Positions 1 to 7,970 of a stretch of 64,000 bases of DNA are shown in pieces. The stretch is taken from assembly GCF_904424705.1 (NCBI RefSeq), contig NZ_CAJGBF010000017.1:1-64000 (forward strand), written 5' to 3'. This DNA is from Rossellomorea arthrocnemi (GTDB lineage Bacteria > Bacillota > Bacilli > Bacillales > Bacillaceae_B). The notes beneath the pieces were generated by a model. It made no database searches, was not told the DNA's origin, and saw nothing but the letters and a program-made list of their open reading frames with translations. Positions within the stretch are counted from its first letter, which is position 1. Each line of letters opens with the position of its first letter. The translations under genes were made by a program, and so were the position numbers.

Positions 1-39
1 ATATATCCACTGGTACAATCATGAACGTTCAAAAGAAAA

Positions 40-86
40 ATTGGATGGACTAAGTCCAGTCGAATACCGAACTCAGTCCATCCAAT
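40..86. terminator. Inverted repeat, probable transcription terminator
   Basis: Two 12-base arms (ATTGGATGGACT at 40-51 and its exact complement at 75-86) enclose a 23-base loop. It lies about 90 bases downstream of the minus-strand operon that ends at 179. On the minus strand the right-hand side of the stem is followed by TTTTTCTTTTG, as expected for an intrinsic terminator. No gene is visible in bases 1-178. Confidence 0.5.
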
Positions 87-178
87 CAGCTGCATAACAA
101 AACTCTAACTTTTGGGGTTAGCCACCAACGTACAAGATACATACCAGGACTCTTTTAACATAATTTTCCCTATTAAGT

Positions 179-523
179 TTAAAGTACTAAATGATGTACA
201 ACTCCTTGCAAATACATACCTAAACCAGTAAAAGCAAGAATTAGTCCTACAATGAATGTCCAGGGATTATCTTCTGTTTCCTTATCAAAAGTCCAAATAG
301 TTAGAGAGGAAAATAGTATGGTTAATATAGGTAAAATTACATATTTTGGACCGAAAGCAAAAGATATTCCTCCTACAATCATCACTATTAATCCATAAGG
401 ATTTGCTTTTTTTATATTTTCAATATAGTCTTTTTCATACTGTGAAAACCCTTCATCATCATACCTATAAAAATGTTTTTTTGAGTCATTGAAAAACTTT
501 ATTGTACTTTTTAGTATTTTCAT
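179..523 (-). CDS. Small membrane protein, candidate immunity protein
   Basis: A 114-aa protein starting at the ATG at 523, which has an AGGGGG ribosome-binding site eight bases upstream; a longer reading frame to 547 would place that site inside the gene. The first 45 residues are charged. The rest holds about three hydrophobic segments separated by a short polar loop containing DKETEDNPW. I do not recognise the family. It is the last gene of the minus-strand operon holding the cysteine-rich peptide, the thiol proteins and the ABC exporter. A small multi-span protein in that position is typical of bacteriocin immunity proteins, but this is inference from context. Confidence 0.55.
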   Translation of the reverse strand: MKILKSTIKFFNDSKKHFYRYDDEGFSQYEKDYIENIKKANPYGLIVMIVGGISFAFGPKYVILPILTILFSSLTIWTFDKETEDNPWTFIVGLILAFTGLGMYLQGVVHHLVL

Positions 524-634
524 CTGCTTTTCCCCCTCATTTTGCAAGAGCCGTACTCCTTTACTCCTTACTTAATCATAAATAAACAGAAAGAAATGGA
601 TCATCTTTCTTTATCATAGAAAGAACCTATTTGT

Positions 635-2452
635 TTATAATGTAACTAATTCTTTGGTAACATACCACTCACTTTGAATATCAAACATTCTGGCATATTC
701 TCCATTAGATTCTAATAATTCTTGGTGGGTACCTTGTTCAATTAATTTTCCATTATCCATTACCAAGACCCTATCCACGTTCTTACAAATTCCCAAGCGG
801 TGAGTAATAAAGATACCAGTTTTATTCTCTGTAACATCAATAAATTTCTTTAAAATTTCGGACTCAGATGCAGGATCTAATGCGGCTGTTGGCTCGTCTA
901 GAATAATGATATCACTGTCTTTAAACAAAGCCCTTGCTAACCCTATCTTTTGCCACTGGCCGCCTGATAACTCTTGTCCCCCAGAAAAGGCAGTCCCTAG
1001 CTCTGTGTCGTATTTATACAGTAAACTGTTTACAAAGTCTGAGTTTGACATTTTTAGCGTTTCTGATAGTTTTTGATTGTTATTTAGATTTCTTATTTCA
1101 CTTATAGCTATATTTTCTCTAACAGTCAGTTGATAATGAACAAAGTCTTGAAAAATTGCACTTATTTTCTTTCTGATTTCTTTGGTATCAATGTTTTTAA
1201 CGTTGATACCATCATAAGCAACTGTTCCATGAGTAGGAGTGTACAACCCTATGATGCAGTTTATAAGTGTACTTTTCCCAGCTCCATTCTTTCCCACTAC
1301 AGCAACTTTTTCACCTTTTCTAATATTAAATGAAATATTATCTAAAACCTTTTTTTGATTATTAGGATAACTATAACTTATATTACTAACCACTATTTCG
1401 TCTTCAAATGAAAATGAATGTGGTTTACTATTTAAATCTTCCTCTTCTAAATTAATATAGCCGAAATAGTCATTCATAAATACTGCACTTTCATGTAAGT
1501 TTGCTATTTCTTCTGAAATCTCACTTATCAAAGATAATGAATAAGTGATTCCTTGCGAAAAGATAAAATAGTCACCTACAGTTAAACGCCCTTTTGTTGT
1601 TATATATAATAGGCTTCCTACAAATATAATATTAGAAATTTCTCTTGCGCTATTAACATATGCATTAGCTGATTCAGCCTTTTTTTCCAAATTAAATTGT
1701 TCATTATTATTTTTCCACAAAAGCTTCTTCCATTTATTTCTCAAATAGTCCTCGTGTTGAAATAGTCTAAGTTCTTTAGCCGCATTTCTACTTTTTAGGA
1801 TGTGATTTAAGTAATTCACTCTTCTTTGAGTGGGTGTTTGTTCATGTACTTGATTATATCTTTGTTTACCAAGCCAAATATTTACCCATAAAGGTGGAAT
1901 AATTAAAATCATCATACATAAAGGAAGTATCCAGCTTAAATTGAATAGCATAATTAGAAAGCCAATCAATGTTATAGTACTTTGAATTATTCTAAATGAT
2001 GAAGAAAATAAATCTAATCCTCTTTCCTCTGCTGCTGCTGATCTTTCAATTTTATTATAGTATTCAGGGCTATCAAAAAAAACAAGGGGTAATTTACCCG
2101 CTTTATTCATAATGTTATCTTGAAAGCTAAAATCCACTTTCTGTTTAAGTTTTAGATTAATTAACCTATGAAGTGATTCTATAATTAATGTAAATATCGA
2201 TATTGAAGCTTGGAGAATAAGTAAAAAAACTCCTTTGAGTATACCTTTATTAGTTCTAATTATTTCCACTATTGCATCAATTATTTCTTTCATAATATAT
2301 AAATTCATCAATGGAATCAGAGCTGTTGCAATATAAAAGATACTGTTGAAAACAAATAATACGGGAGAAATAGACCATATAACTCTAAATATTTTTATAA
2401 TATTCTTGAAAACCATTGGCTGTTTACTTTGGTGTGTTAAAGTTCTAATCAT
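635..2452 (-). CDS. ABC exporter (permease-ATPase fusion) without peptidase domain
   Basis: A 605-aa half-transporter. An N-terminal domain of about five or six membrane spans (residues 25-310) is followed by an ATPase with Walker A GKNGAGKST (near 390), signature LSGGQWQK (near 497), Walker B IIILDEPTAALDP and the H-loop ITHRLG. It would work as a homodimer exporting a substrate from the cytoplasm. No C39 peptidase precedes the membrane domain, so it cannot trim a double-glycine leader; this agrees with the leaderless look of the peptide encoded at 4781. Its ATG overlaps the stop of the upstream thioredoxin-like gene by four bases (ATGA), indicating translational coupling. Export of that peptide is inferred from context. 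Confidence 0.85.
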   Translation of the reverse strand: MIRTLTHQSKQPMVFKNIIKIFRVIWSISPVLFVFNSIFYIATALIPLMNLYIMKEIIDAIVEIIRTNKGILKGVFLLILQASISIFTLIIESLHRLINLKLKQKVDFSFQDNIMNKAGKLPLVFFDSPEYYNKIERSAAAEERGLDLFSSSFRIIQSTITLIGFLIMLFNLSWILPLCMMILIIPPLWVNIWLGKQRYNQVHEQTPTQRRVNYLNHILKSRNAAKELRLFQHEDYLRNKWKKLLWKNNNEQFNLEKKAESANAYVNSAREISNIIFVGSLLYITTKGRLTVGDYFIFSQGITYSLSLISEISEEIANLHESAVFMNDYFGYINLEEEDLNSKPHSFSFEDEIVVSNISYSYPNNQKKVLDNISFNIRKGEKVAVVGKNGAGKSTLINCIIGLYTPTHGTVAYDGINVKNIDTKEIRKKISAIFQDFVHYQLTVRENIAISEIRNLNNNQKLSETLKMSNSDFVNSLLYKYDTELGTAFSGGQELSGGQWQKIGLARALFKDSDIIILDEPTAALDPASESEILKKFIDVTENKTGIFITHRLGICKNVDRVLVMDNGKLIEQGTHQELLESNGEYARMFDIQSEWYVTKELVTL

Positions 2453-2874
2453 ACAAAATACTTTCCCTTTTCACTAATGATATATTCCTTATCTAAAATT
2501 AAGTAACTAGGAAAATCATGTATTCCCATTGAAGCACTTAGTTTCCCTTTTTCATCAAGGATTATTTTGAGATTGTTTAATTCTGGTATTTTCTTATTGA
2601 TACTATTTTTTTGCCACTCTGGTCCCCTAAAAAATATATAAAGAAAATCCCCATTGTATTTCGATATAGCGTCTATTATCAGGATATCATTATTTTTATT
2701 TTCGTAAGTTAGAAACAAACAAACACTGTTAGAATTGATTAATTCACCCTTGCTAAGAGTATGAAATAAAACATTACTTTTTTTTATAGTAACTACCTGT
2801 TTACTTAGGATTATTGAATTGGTAATTAAGATTAAAAAGATTATTAATAGAGTTAGCCATAGAATAAAAGTCAT
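2449..2874 (-). CDS. Membrane-anchored thioredoxin-like protein lacking CxxC
   Basis: A 141-aa protein with one N-terminal membrane segment (residues 3-23) followed by a domain with a thioredoxin-like pattern: strand VCLFLTY where the active site would start, then a cis-proline-like segment DFPSYLIL near residue 121. No CxxC is present at the expected place, so it is probably redox-inactive or a binding or chaperone-like variant, as seen for some MauD/TlpA-type partners of MauE. The ATG at 2874 has the site TAGGAG. The gene lies between the MauE-like membrane gene and the ABC exporter in one operon. The family assignment rests on fold pattern only. Confidence 0.6.
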   Translation of the reverse strand: MTFILWLTLLIIFLILITNSIILSKQVVTIKKSNVLFHTLSKGELINSNSVCLFLTYENKNNDILIIDAISKYNGDFLYIFFRGPEWQKNSINKKIPELNNLKIILDEKGKLSASMGIHDFPSYLILDKEYIISEKGKYFV

Positions 2875-2887
2875 TTTTATCTCCTAA

Positions 2888-3397
2888 CTAATAAAACCTT
2901 TTGATATGTTGAATTGAAATAATTGTAATAGAGGTTATCATCATGAAAAAGGGGGAAAATAATCTATTATATTCTTCTAATCCTAATTCTAATTCTAAAG
3001 GTGATAGTACGAGACCTATAATACATAAGAAGATTAGAATAGTATTTCTTGTAATTGAAAGTTTTTTATTTGTTAAACCTTTTTGTATCCCGAAGCAATT
3101 ACAAACAATATCCTGGTGCTTTACAAATGCTCTAATAAGGAAAAAAGTAAATACTAAAAAGGTTAAAATTGCAATAATATATGAGAAAAACAAAAATAGA
3201 TTTAATGAAAATAATAAAGCTAGTATTAGTTCCGTACTGATGACGAGAATAGCAATTGCTTTGCGAGGAAGTAACTCCTTATTTAAAAGGTTTGTTATAG
3301 AATTCAAAAATTCTTGAAAAGAAAAGATTTTGGATAAACCTGAAAAATAGAAAAGGAATGCCATTAGACTTGAAATTATACTAATTACACTTATCAT
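2888..3397 (-). CDS. MauE/DoxX-like redox-associated membrane protein
   Basis: A 169-aa protein with four to five membrane segments. The opening SGLSKIFSFQEF and the internal CNCFG (around residue 99), just after a membrane segment, are typical of the MauE/methylamine-utilisation family. MauE-type proteins are thought to pass reducing or oxidising equivalents to or from thioredoxin-fold partners across the membrane, much as DsbB/DsbD-like proteins do. Here it sits beside three thioredoxin-like proteins and a cysteine-rich peptide, so a role in setting the disulfides of that peptide is likely. No methylamine dehydrogenase subunits are encoded nearby. The direction of electron flow cannot be told from the sequence. 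Confidence 0.75.
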   Translation of the reverse strand: MISVISIISSLMAFLFYFSGLSKIFSFQEFLNSITNLLNKELLPRKAIAILVISTELILALLFSLNLFLFFSYIIAILTFLVFTFFLIRAFVKHQDIVCNCFGIQKGLTNKKLSITRNTILIFLCIIGLVLSPLELELGLEEYNRLFSPFFMMITSITIISIQHIKRFY

Positions 3398-3412
3398 TCA
3401 TTTCACTCATCC

Positions 3413-3793
3413 TTAATTTTTTTCACGAAGTCTCACTGTTATTGGATAGGATGTTACCTCATTTTTATTTAATAATAACTTGAAATTAATTATCCCTTTT
3501 TTACATAAAAGGAGTTGCATTTTTAAATCCATATCAATTCCAGGAACCTGATCATCATCCCTATAGTTTCTGACTGCGATTATATCAGAACTAGCAACTA
3601 TCTCTTTTTCACTATCTAATACACCTACAGCAAAATCAGTTGTTTGAGTAGAAGGTATCCCTATTAATTTCACAAATGCTTCTACCTCATATATGCAAGG
3701 AAAGCAATCTACATATATTGTGTTAATCACTGAACCTAATTTATGTACCACATCAAAAGTAACCTTATCGCAAATTATCATTTGTGCTTCCAT
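3413..3793 (-). CDS. Hypothetical protein of the cysteine-peptide operon
   Basis: A 126-aa soluble protein. I chose the ATG at 3793: the upstream GTG at 3805 lies inside the GGAG ribosome-binding site. It has alternating beta-strand-like segments, contains a YVDCFPCIYEVEAF stretch with a CFPC pair, and lacks a signal peptide. I do not recognise the family; the strand-rich layout recalls small proteins often annotated as DUF6941-like, but this is weak. It lies between a CxxC thioredoxin-like gene and the MauE-like gene with gaps under 20 bases, so it is probably a working part of the same pathway, for instance a binding or chaperone protein for the peptide. Confidence 0.6.
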   Translation of the reverse strand: MEAQMIICDKVTFDVVHKLGSVINTIYVDCFPCIYEVEAFVKLIGIPSTQTTDFAVGVLDSEKEIVASSDIIAVRNYRDDDQVPGIDMDLKMQLLLCKKGIINFKLLLNKNEVTSYPITVRLREKN

Positions 3794-3811
3794 TTGATTT
3801 TCCACTCCTTC

Positions 3812-4237
3812 TTATCTATGTCCATCACTCATATATTTATAGTCATCCATGTTATAGATAACTCCTTTTTTCACCACTTGATTTTTATTAATAATCATAC
3901 AGAAAGGAAGAGTTACCACCCCAAAATACTTCTCCATCTCATCTTCGTTTAATTGAACAACTTGAAAGTTCCAATTAAAATATTTGTGCATTTCTTCATT
4001 ATCACTAATGTCTCCTGTAGAAAATAGAATAAGTTTACTATTACCAGCATCACTTATCCCTTGCAATTCAGGCAATAAATCTATACAGTGTGCACAGTAA
4101 TTTGAAACAAAAACAAAGATACAATTACCTTTAAATATCACTTGTTCTCTATTAAAATCAAAAAATTTCAGGTTTGGTATATCATCCCCAATTTCTAAAC
4201 CCGTTTCATGAGATGATCTTGTTGTGGACTTATACAT
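3812..4237 (-). CDS. Thioredoxin-fold protein with CAHC active site
   Basis: A 141-aa redoxin/TlpA-like protein. The opening GDDIPNLKFFDFN is the usual start of this fold, followed by strand IFVFVSNYCAHC (active site near residues 48-51) and the cis-proline segment TLPFCMII (near 109). No signal peptide or membrane anchor is visible, so it should be cytoplasmic unless exported in an unusual way. The start codon directly follows the stop of the gene upstream (TAAATG), indicating coupled translation. Together with its neighbour it gives the operon two CxxC proteins, which fits formation or shuffling of disulfides in the eight-cysteine peptide. Confidence 0.75.
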   Translation of the reverse strand: MYKSTTRSSHETGLEIGDDIPNLKFFDFNREQVIFKGNCIFVFVSNYCAHCIDLLPELQGISDAGNSKLILFSTGDISDNEEMHKYFNWNFQVVQLNEDEMEKYFGVVTLPFCMIINKNQVVKKGVIYNMDDYKYMSDGHR

Positions 4238-4705
4238 TTACTTCACTCCCTCTAAATAATGAACTCTAATCAAAGGCCAAGCAATTGCTTCTAAGGTCTC
4301 CATATCATTAAATAATCCACCTGCAATAATTTGACCCATTGAATTGATGACAAAAACCCAAGGAATTATTCCATTGTAATTTAACTGTTTACTAACATTT
4401 TTAATACTACAAATTTTAGTTGGAATTTCCAACTTGGTTGTATGGGTCATATGTTGCTGTGAAGGTGTATAGAGTAACATTAAAAAATTAAATCTAGAGT
4501 ATTTTTGATAGAACTCATTTATGATATCAAAATCACACGCCTCACAATTTGTACCCCCTAAAAAAATCAGCGAACCATATTCAGTGTGAGATATTCCCTC
4601 AGTAATTAAAATTTCACCGTCTATTTTAAGTTCTAAACTATCAGGAAAATAGTTTCCAAAGGTATATTCTTCTAATGTTTTGAGAAACTTTCTATGATTT
4701 TCCAT
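4238..4705 (-). CDS. Thioredoxin-like protein with CEAC motif
   Basis: A 155-aa protein without a signal peptide. The strand SLIFLGGTNCEAC carries a CxxC pair near residues 54-57, and IIPWVFVIN near residue 112 fits the cis-proline loop of the thioredoxin fold. The N-terminal part (residues 1-45) is not typical and may bind a substrate. The ATG at 4705 has a strong GAGGAGG site. It is the first gene after the precursor-like peptide, separated from it by a hairpin. Function as a thiol oxidoreductase is inferred from motif and fold. Confidence 0.65.
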   Translation of the reverse strand: MENHRKFLKTLEEYTFGNYFPDSLELKIDGEILITEGISHTEYGSLIFLGGTNCEACDFDIINEFYQKYSRFNFLMLLYTPSQQHMTHTTKLEIPTKICSIKNVSKQLNYNGIIPWVFVINSMGQIIAGGLFNDMETLEAIAWPLIRVHYLEGVK

Positions 4706-4720
4706 TATTATTGCCTCCTC

Positions 4721-4765
4721 AAATAAAAAATTGAAGGTAAACTGAAAAACAGTTTATCCTCCAAT
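4721..4765 (-). terminator. Imperfect hairpin and U-tract: attenuator between peptide and maturation genes
   Basis: On the minus strand ATTGGAGGATAAACTG pairs with CAGTTTACCTTCAAT around a five-base loop, with one unpaired base and a G-U pair. It is followed by TTTTTTATTT and then the ribosome-binding site of the next gene. As a partly leaky terminator it would give much more peptide mRNA than maturation mRNA, a usual arrangement in bacteriocin operons. Confidence 0.65.
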
Positions 4766-4780
4766 ATTTTTCGAAATAAC

Positions 4781-4975
4781 TTAACCGCAGCAACCAACTT
4801 TAGTTACATTACAAGTAACTAATTTTTTATTACCCGTAAACCAATTCTTACAAAAAGTGGATGTGTAACTCTCTTTTACTTGACGTCCAGAATCTCCACT
4901 ACAACCGAAAGTACCACATCTAGTCTTAGAAGAACTGCTGTCAACACTTGAAAAAATAGGACATGAACAAGCCAT
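4781..4975 (-). CDS. Leaderless eight-cysteine peptide, candidate laterosporulin-like bacteriocin
   Basis: A 64-aa peptide starting MACSCPIFSS and ending TKVGCCG, with eight cysteines at positions 3, 5, 20, 25, 42, 55, 62 and 63. The ATG at 4975 is fixed by AAGGAGG nine bases upstream; the longer frame to 5026 has no such support. There is no signal peptide, double-glycine leader or charged leader. From memory the start resembles the mature start ACQCP of laterosporulin, a defensin-like disulfide-bonded bacteriocin of Brevibacillus, and the second half shares a Y-x(n)-C-x-N ... C-x-x-T-x-x-G-x-C pattern with it. The genes downstream encode thiol proteins and an exporter. An antimicrobial role is inference. 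Confidence 0.7.
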   Translation of the reverse strand: MACSCPIFSSVDSSSSKTRCGTFGCSGDSGRQVKESYTSTFCKNWFTGNKKLVTCNVTKVGCCG

Positions 4976-5010
4976 TAATAATTTCCTCCTTTTTGAAATA
5001 ATGAGATATA

Positions 5011-5026
5011 TTGTTAATATTAACAA
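5011..5026. promoter_or_regulatory. 16-bp perfect palindrome, candidate operator
   Basis: TTGTTAAT followed directly by ATTAACAA forms a perfect dyad. It overlaps by one base the -10 element of the promoter predicted for the cysteine-rich peptide and covers the expected transcription start. A repressor bound here would block the operon. No regulator gene is seen next to it. Confidence 0.45.
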
Positions 5027-5054
5027 TTAAAAGTATATTTCACTCGAATGACAA
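5026..5054 (-). promoter_or_regulatory. Predicted sigma-A promoter of the cysteine-peptide operon
   Basis: On the minus strand, TTGTCA (5049-5054) and TTTAAT (5026-5031) are separated by 17 bases and point at the peptide gene, about 50 bases upstream of its start codon. The match is good but not perfect and was found by eye. Confidence 0.5.
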
Positions 5055-5236
5055 TAGCAACATATTTTTACAATTTATTCAAAAATAATACAATTTAATA
5101 CTTTTTTTGATATTTACACTTACCATAAACTAACTTTTATAGTATTAATTGAATATGGTATTTATTTTGTATGAGGTTTGGTTTTGTGGTTTCTAAGCGG
5201 AAAAATCTTGTTTACTATACTAAAGGAGAATTAGAA

Positions 5237-7492
5237 ATGAAAAAACGCAGTAGAATAATTAGTTTATTTATAATTGTATTTTTCCTTCTTACTATTATGG
5301 GAGGAACAACCAATAACATAATAAAAAATATTAACCTAGGGTTAGATCTACAAGGTGGTTTTGAAATTCTTTATGAAGTAGTACCTGCTCAAAAAGGAGA
5401 GAATGTCACAAAAAAATCTGTAATTGATACACATAAAGCTCTAGAAGAAAGAATCAACATTTTAGGAGTAAGTGAACCAAAGATACAGATTGAAGACGGG
5501 AATAGAATTAGAGTTCAACTTGCTGGTGTAAAGAACCAAGATGAAGCAAGGGATACTCTTTCAACCCAAGCCAATCTAACATTTAGAGACGTAAATGATA
5601 CTGTACAATTAGATGGTTCAGATCTAGTATCTGGTAAGGCACAGCAATCTTTTAATAAAAACAATCAGCCTATAGTATCCTTAAAGTTAAAGAACAAAGA
5701 AAAGTTTTTTCAACTTACAAAAGATATTTTAGACATGGCACCTGAAAATAAGTTGGTCATTTGGCTAGATTTTAATGAAGGTTATGATTCCTATTTAAAG
5801 GAATCAAAAAAGGAAAAACCAAAATATCTATCTGCTCCCAGTGTAAATAATCCAATAAACTCAGATGAAGTAATAATTGAAGGGGATTTCACTCTTGAAG
5901 AAGCCCAACATTTAGCTTCGTTATTAAATGCCGGCTCTCTTCCAATGAAACTAGATGAAATTTATTCAACTTCAGTAGGTGCACAGTTCGGTCAACATTC
6001 ATTAAATCAAACTGTATTAGCAGGTTTGATAGGAATTTCAATAGTTTTCCTATTTATGATTTTCTACTATCGCTTTCCTGGATTAATTGCAACTTTAACT
6101 TTATCATTCTACATATACTTAGTTTTGTTAATTTTCGACTTAATGAATGGGGTATTGACTCTTCCTGGAATTGCAGCACTTATACTTGGGGTGGGTATGG
6201 TAGTAGATGCTAACATAATCACATATGAAAGAATTAAAGAAGAGATTAGAATTGGTAATTCTATTCCTTCCGCTTTTAAAGCTGGTAGCAAATCTTCTTT
6301 TTTGACCATCCTTGATGCAAACGTCACAACTATTTTAGCTGCAACTGTATTATTTATATTCGGGACTAGTTCTGTTAAGGGATTTGCTACAATGCTAATT
6401 GTTTCTATTCTGACAAGTTTTATTACAGCCGTCTGGGGATCTCGAATATTACTTGGACTATGTGTTGAGATGAGTTTTTTCAAAAATAATCCAGGTTTGT
6501 TTGGTGTAAATAGAAATAGCATACTGGAAAATAAAGATACTCTAGATTTACCTACAAGTTTTGATAAGTTTGATTTTGTCAAACATAAAAAGAAATTTTT
6601 TGCACTATCTGGGGCTCTAATATCTACAGGAATAATCCTACTGGTAATTTTTAAATTAAATTTAGGAATTGACTTTGTTAACGGAACTCGCGTTGAGATC
6701 CATTCGAATAAGCACTTGGATTCTGAATTGGTGCAAAAAAATCTAAAAGAAATTAATTTGCCAGCTGAAAGTATTGTCATTTCTGGTAAGAACCAAAATA
6801 TTGGAGTGGTTCGTTACTCAAAGGATTTAAATAAAAATCAAATCAATAAACTAAAGAATTACATCCAAAACACCTACAGTATTGAACCGAATATCAGTAC
6901 TGTTTCACCAATAATCGGTAAAGAATTAGCCAAAAATGCTTTGCTTGCAATTGCTTTTGCCTCTATTGGAATAATTATCTATGTTACTATACGTTTTGAA
7001 TGGAGAATGGCGGTTTCCGCTATAATAGCTTTATTACATGATGCATTTTTTATGGTTGTTTTTTTTAGTTTTACTCGATTAGAAGTTGACTTAACCTTTA
7101 TCGCTGCTGTTCTAACAATCGTTGGATATTCTATTAATGATACGATTGTTACCTTCGATAGACTAAGGGAAAACCTACAAAAGAAAATTGTATTAAAGAA
7201 CTATGAAGATATAAATGAAGTAGTGAACAAAAGTCTCCGACAAACAATTGGACGTTCGATTAATACTGTATTAACAGTTATATTTACTGTAGTAGCATTG
7301 TTAATATTCGGAAGTGAATCAATACAGAACTTTTCTATAGCCTTACTAATAGGTCTAATAACTGGAACCTACTCTTCAATCTTTATTGCATCTCAATTGT
7401 GGCTTGTCTTGAAAAAGAAAGAATTAAAGAAAAAAACTACTATAAAAACTATTAAAGAGAAGAAAAGTTGGTCAGATGAACCACAAGTATAA
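5237..7492 (+). CDS. secDF: SecDF protein-export RND membrane protein (probable extra copy)
   Basis: A 751-aa fusion of SecD and SecF, close to the 737 aa of the Bacillus subtilis protein. I start it at the ATG at 5237, which has AAAGGAG upstream. SecD motifs are LGLDLQGG after the first membrane span and DANIITYERIKEEI in the membrane domain; the SecF half begins near residue 445 with LGIDFVNGTRVEI and ends with SINDTIVTFDRLREN. SecDF uses the proton gradient to help protein release on the outer face of the membrane. The location beside, and divergent from, the cysteine-peptide operon is unlike the usual housekeeping secDF locus, so this is probably a paralog dedicated to that system or to tolerance of it. 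Confidence 0.85.
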   Translation: MKKRSRIISLFIIVFFLLTIMGGTTNNIIKNINLGLDLQGGFEILYEVVPAQKGENVTKKSVIDTHKALEERINILGVSEPKIQIEDGNRIRVQLAGVKNQDEARDTLSTQANLTFRDVNDTVQLDGSDLVSGKAQQSFNKNNQPIVSLKLKNKEKFFQLTKDILDMAPENKLVIWLDFNEGYDSYLKESKKEKPKYLSAPSVNNPINSDEVIIEGDFTLEEAQHLASLLNAGSLPMKLDEIYSTSVGAQFGQHSLNQTVLAGLIGISIVFLFMIFYYRFPGLIATLTLSFYIYLVLLIFDLMNGVLTLPGIAALILGVGMVVDANIITYERIKEEIRIGNSIPSAFKAGSKSSFLTILDANVTTILAATVLFIFGTSSVKGFATMLIVSILTSFITAVWGSRILLGLCVEMSFFKNNPGLFGVNRNSILENKDTLDLPTSFDKFDFVKHKKKFFALSGALISTGIILLVIFKLNLGIDFVNGTRVEIHSNKHLDSELVQKNLKEINLPAESIVISGKNQNIGVVRYSKDLNKNQINKLKNYIQNTYSIEPNISTVSPIIGKELAKNALLAIAFASIGIIIYVTIRFEWRMAVSAIIALLHDAFFMVVFFSFTRLEVDLTFIAAVLTIVGYSINDTIVTFDRLRENLQKKIVLKNYEDINEVVNKSLRQTIGRSINTVLTVIFTVVALLIFGSESIQNFSIALLIGLITGTYSSIFIASQLWLVLKKKELKKKTTIKTIKEKKSWSDEPQV

Positions 7493-7906
7493 TTTTGTGA
7501 AATAACCAATTACTTCTTCCCTTAAAGAAGTCAAAATATAACTCTGTTGTTTGTGCTATATGATTAAAGAATTTTATTTTATTATTTTAAAATTTGCGTA
7601 GGGAGAATTTGAAACCAAGTTCTGGTCTGGGTAGTTGTATTAATGAGGCAAATTAAGGAATGGAATCTACACCTGCATTAAGAGACTCAATTGTATCCAA
7701 CCAGATTCTCTTAATCAAACGAAGTACAACTAGTAAGTAGGTTGATGAAAATCTCGGATTTATTTCAAAAGGAAGGAAAGAATTTAAATTGAAGCTTTAA
7801 CCGGCACAAGGATTTTTTATCCTTAAAGCAGATAATTGATGTTTATCGGCTAAAGAAGAAAAGTTGTTTGATCTTTTCATTAACTATTAGATCTTAACTG
7901 CTTGAT

Positions 7907-7938
7907 ACCGTTCACCGTGGTGATTTGAGAGGCAAAAA
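7907..7938 (+). repeat. 32-bp direct repeat copy 1, possible attachment-site remnant
   Basis: Matches the copy at 11194-11225 in 30 of 32 positions, with the core TTCACCGTGG then ATTTGAGAGGCAAAAA. The last 11 bases, AGAGGCAAAAA, are also found right at the stop codon of rlmH (on the other strand, 30486-30496). Both copies run directly into a hairpin on the right. They could be scars of past insertion at an rlmH-like site. Confidence 0.6.
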
Positions 7939-7970
7939 GGCATTGGTAAACTGACCTTACCAATGCCTTT
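7936..7970 (+). terminator. Hairpin following repeat copy 1
   Basis: AAAGGCATTGGTAA pairs with TTACCAATGCCTTT across a seven-base loop, followed by TAAATTTTAAC on the plus strand. The stem is strong and the T-rich flank moderate; it may act on both strands. Confidence 0.6.

Noticed and set aside
2449-5026. Methylamine dehydrogenase-type maturation cluster (MauA/MauD/MauE)
   Set aside because: MauE- and MauD-like proteins and a cysteine-rich peptide are present, but there is no large subunit, MauG or electron acceptor gene, and the 64-aa peptide is too short and lacks a signal peptide.
4781-5026. Longer 81-aa version of the cysteine-rich peptide with a hydrophobic leader
   Set aside because: The internal ATG at 4975 has an ideal ribosome-binding site, while the extra 17 codons would include that site and have no start signal of their own.
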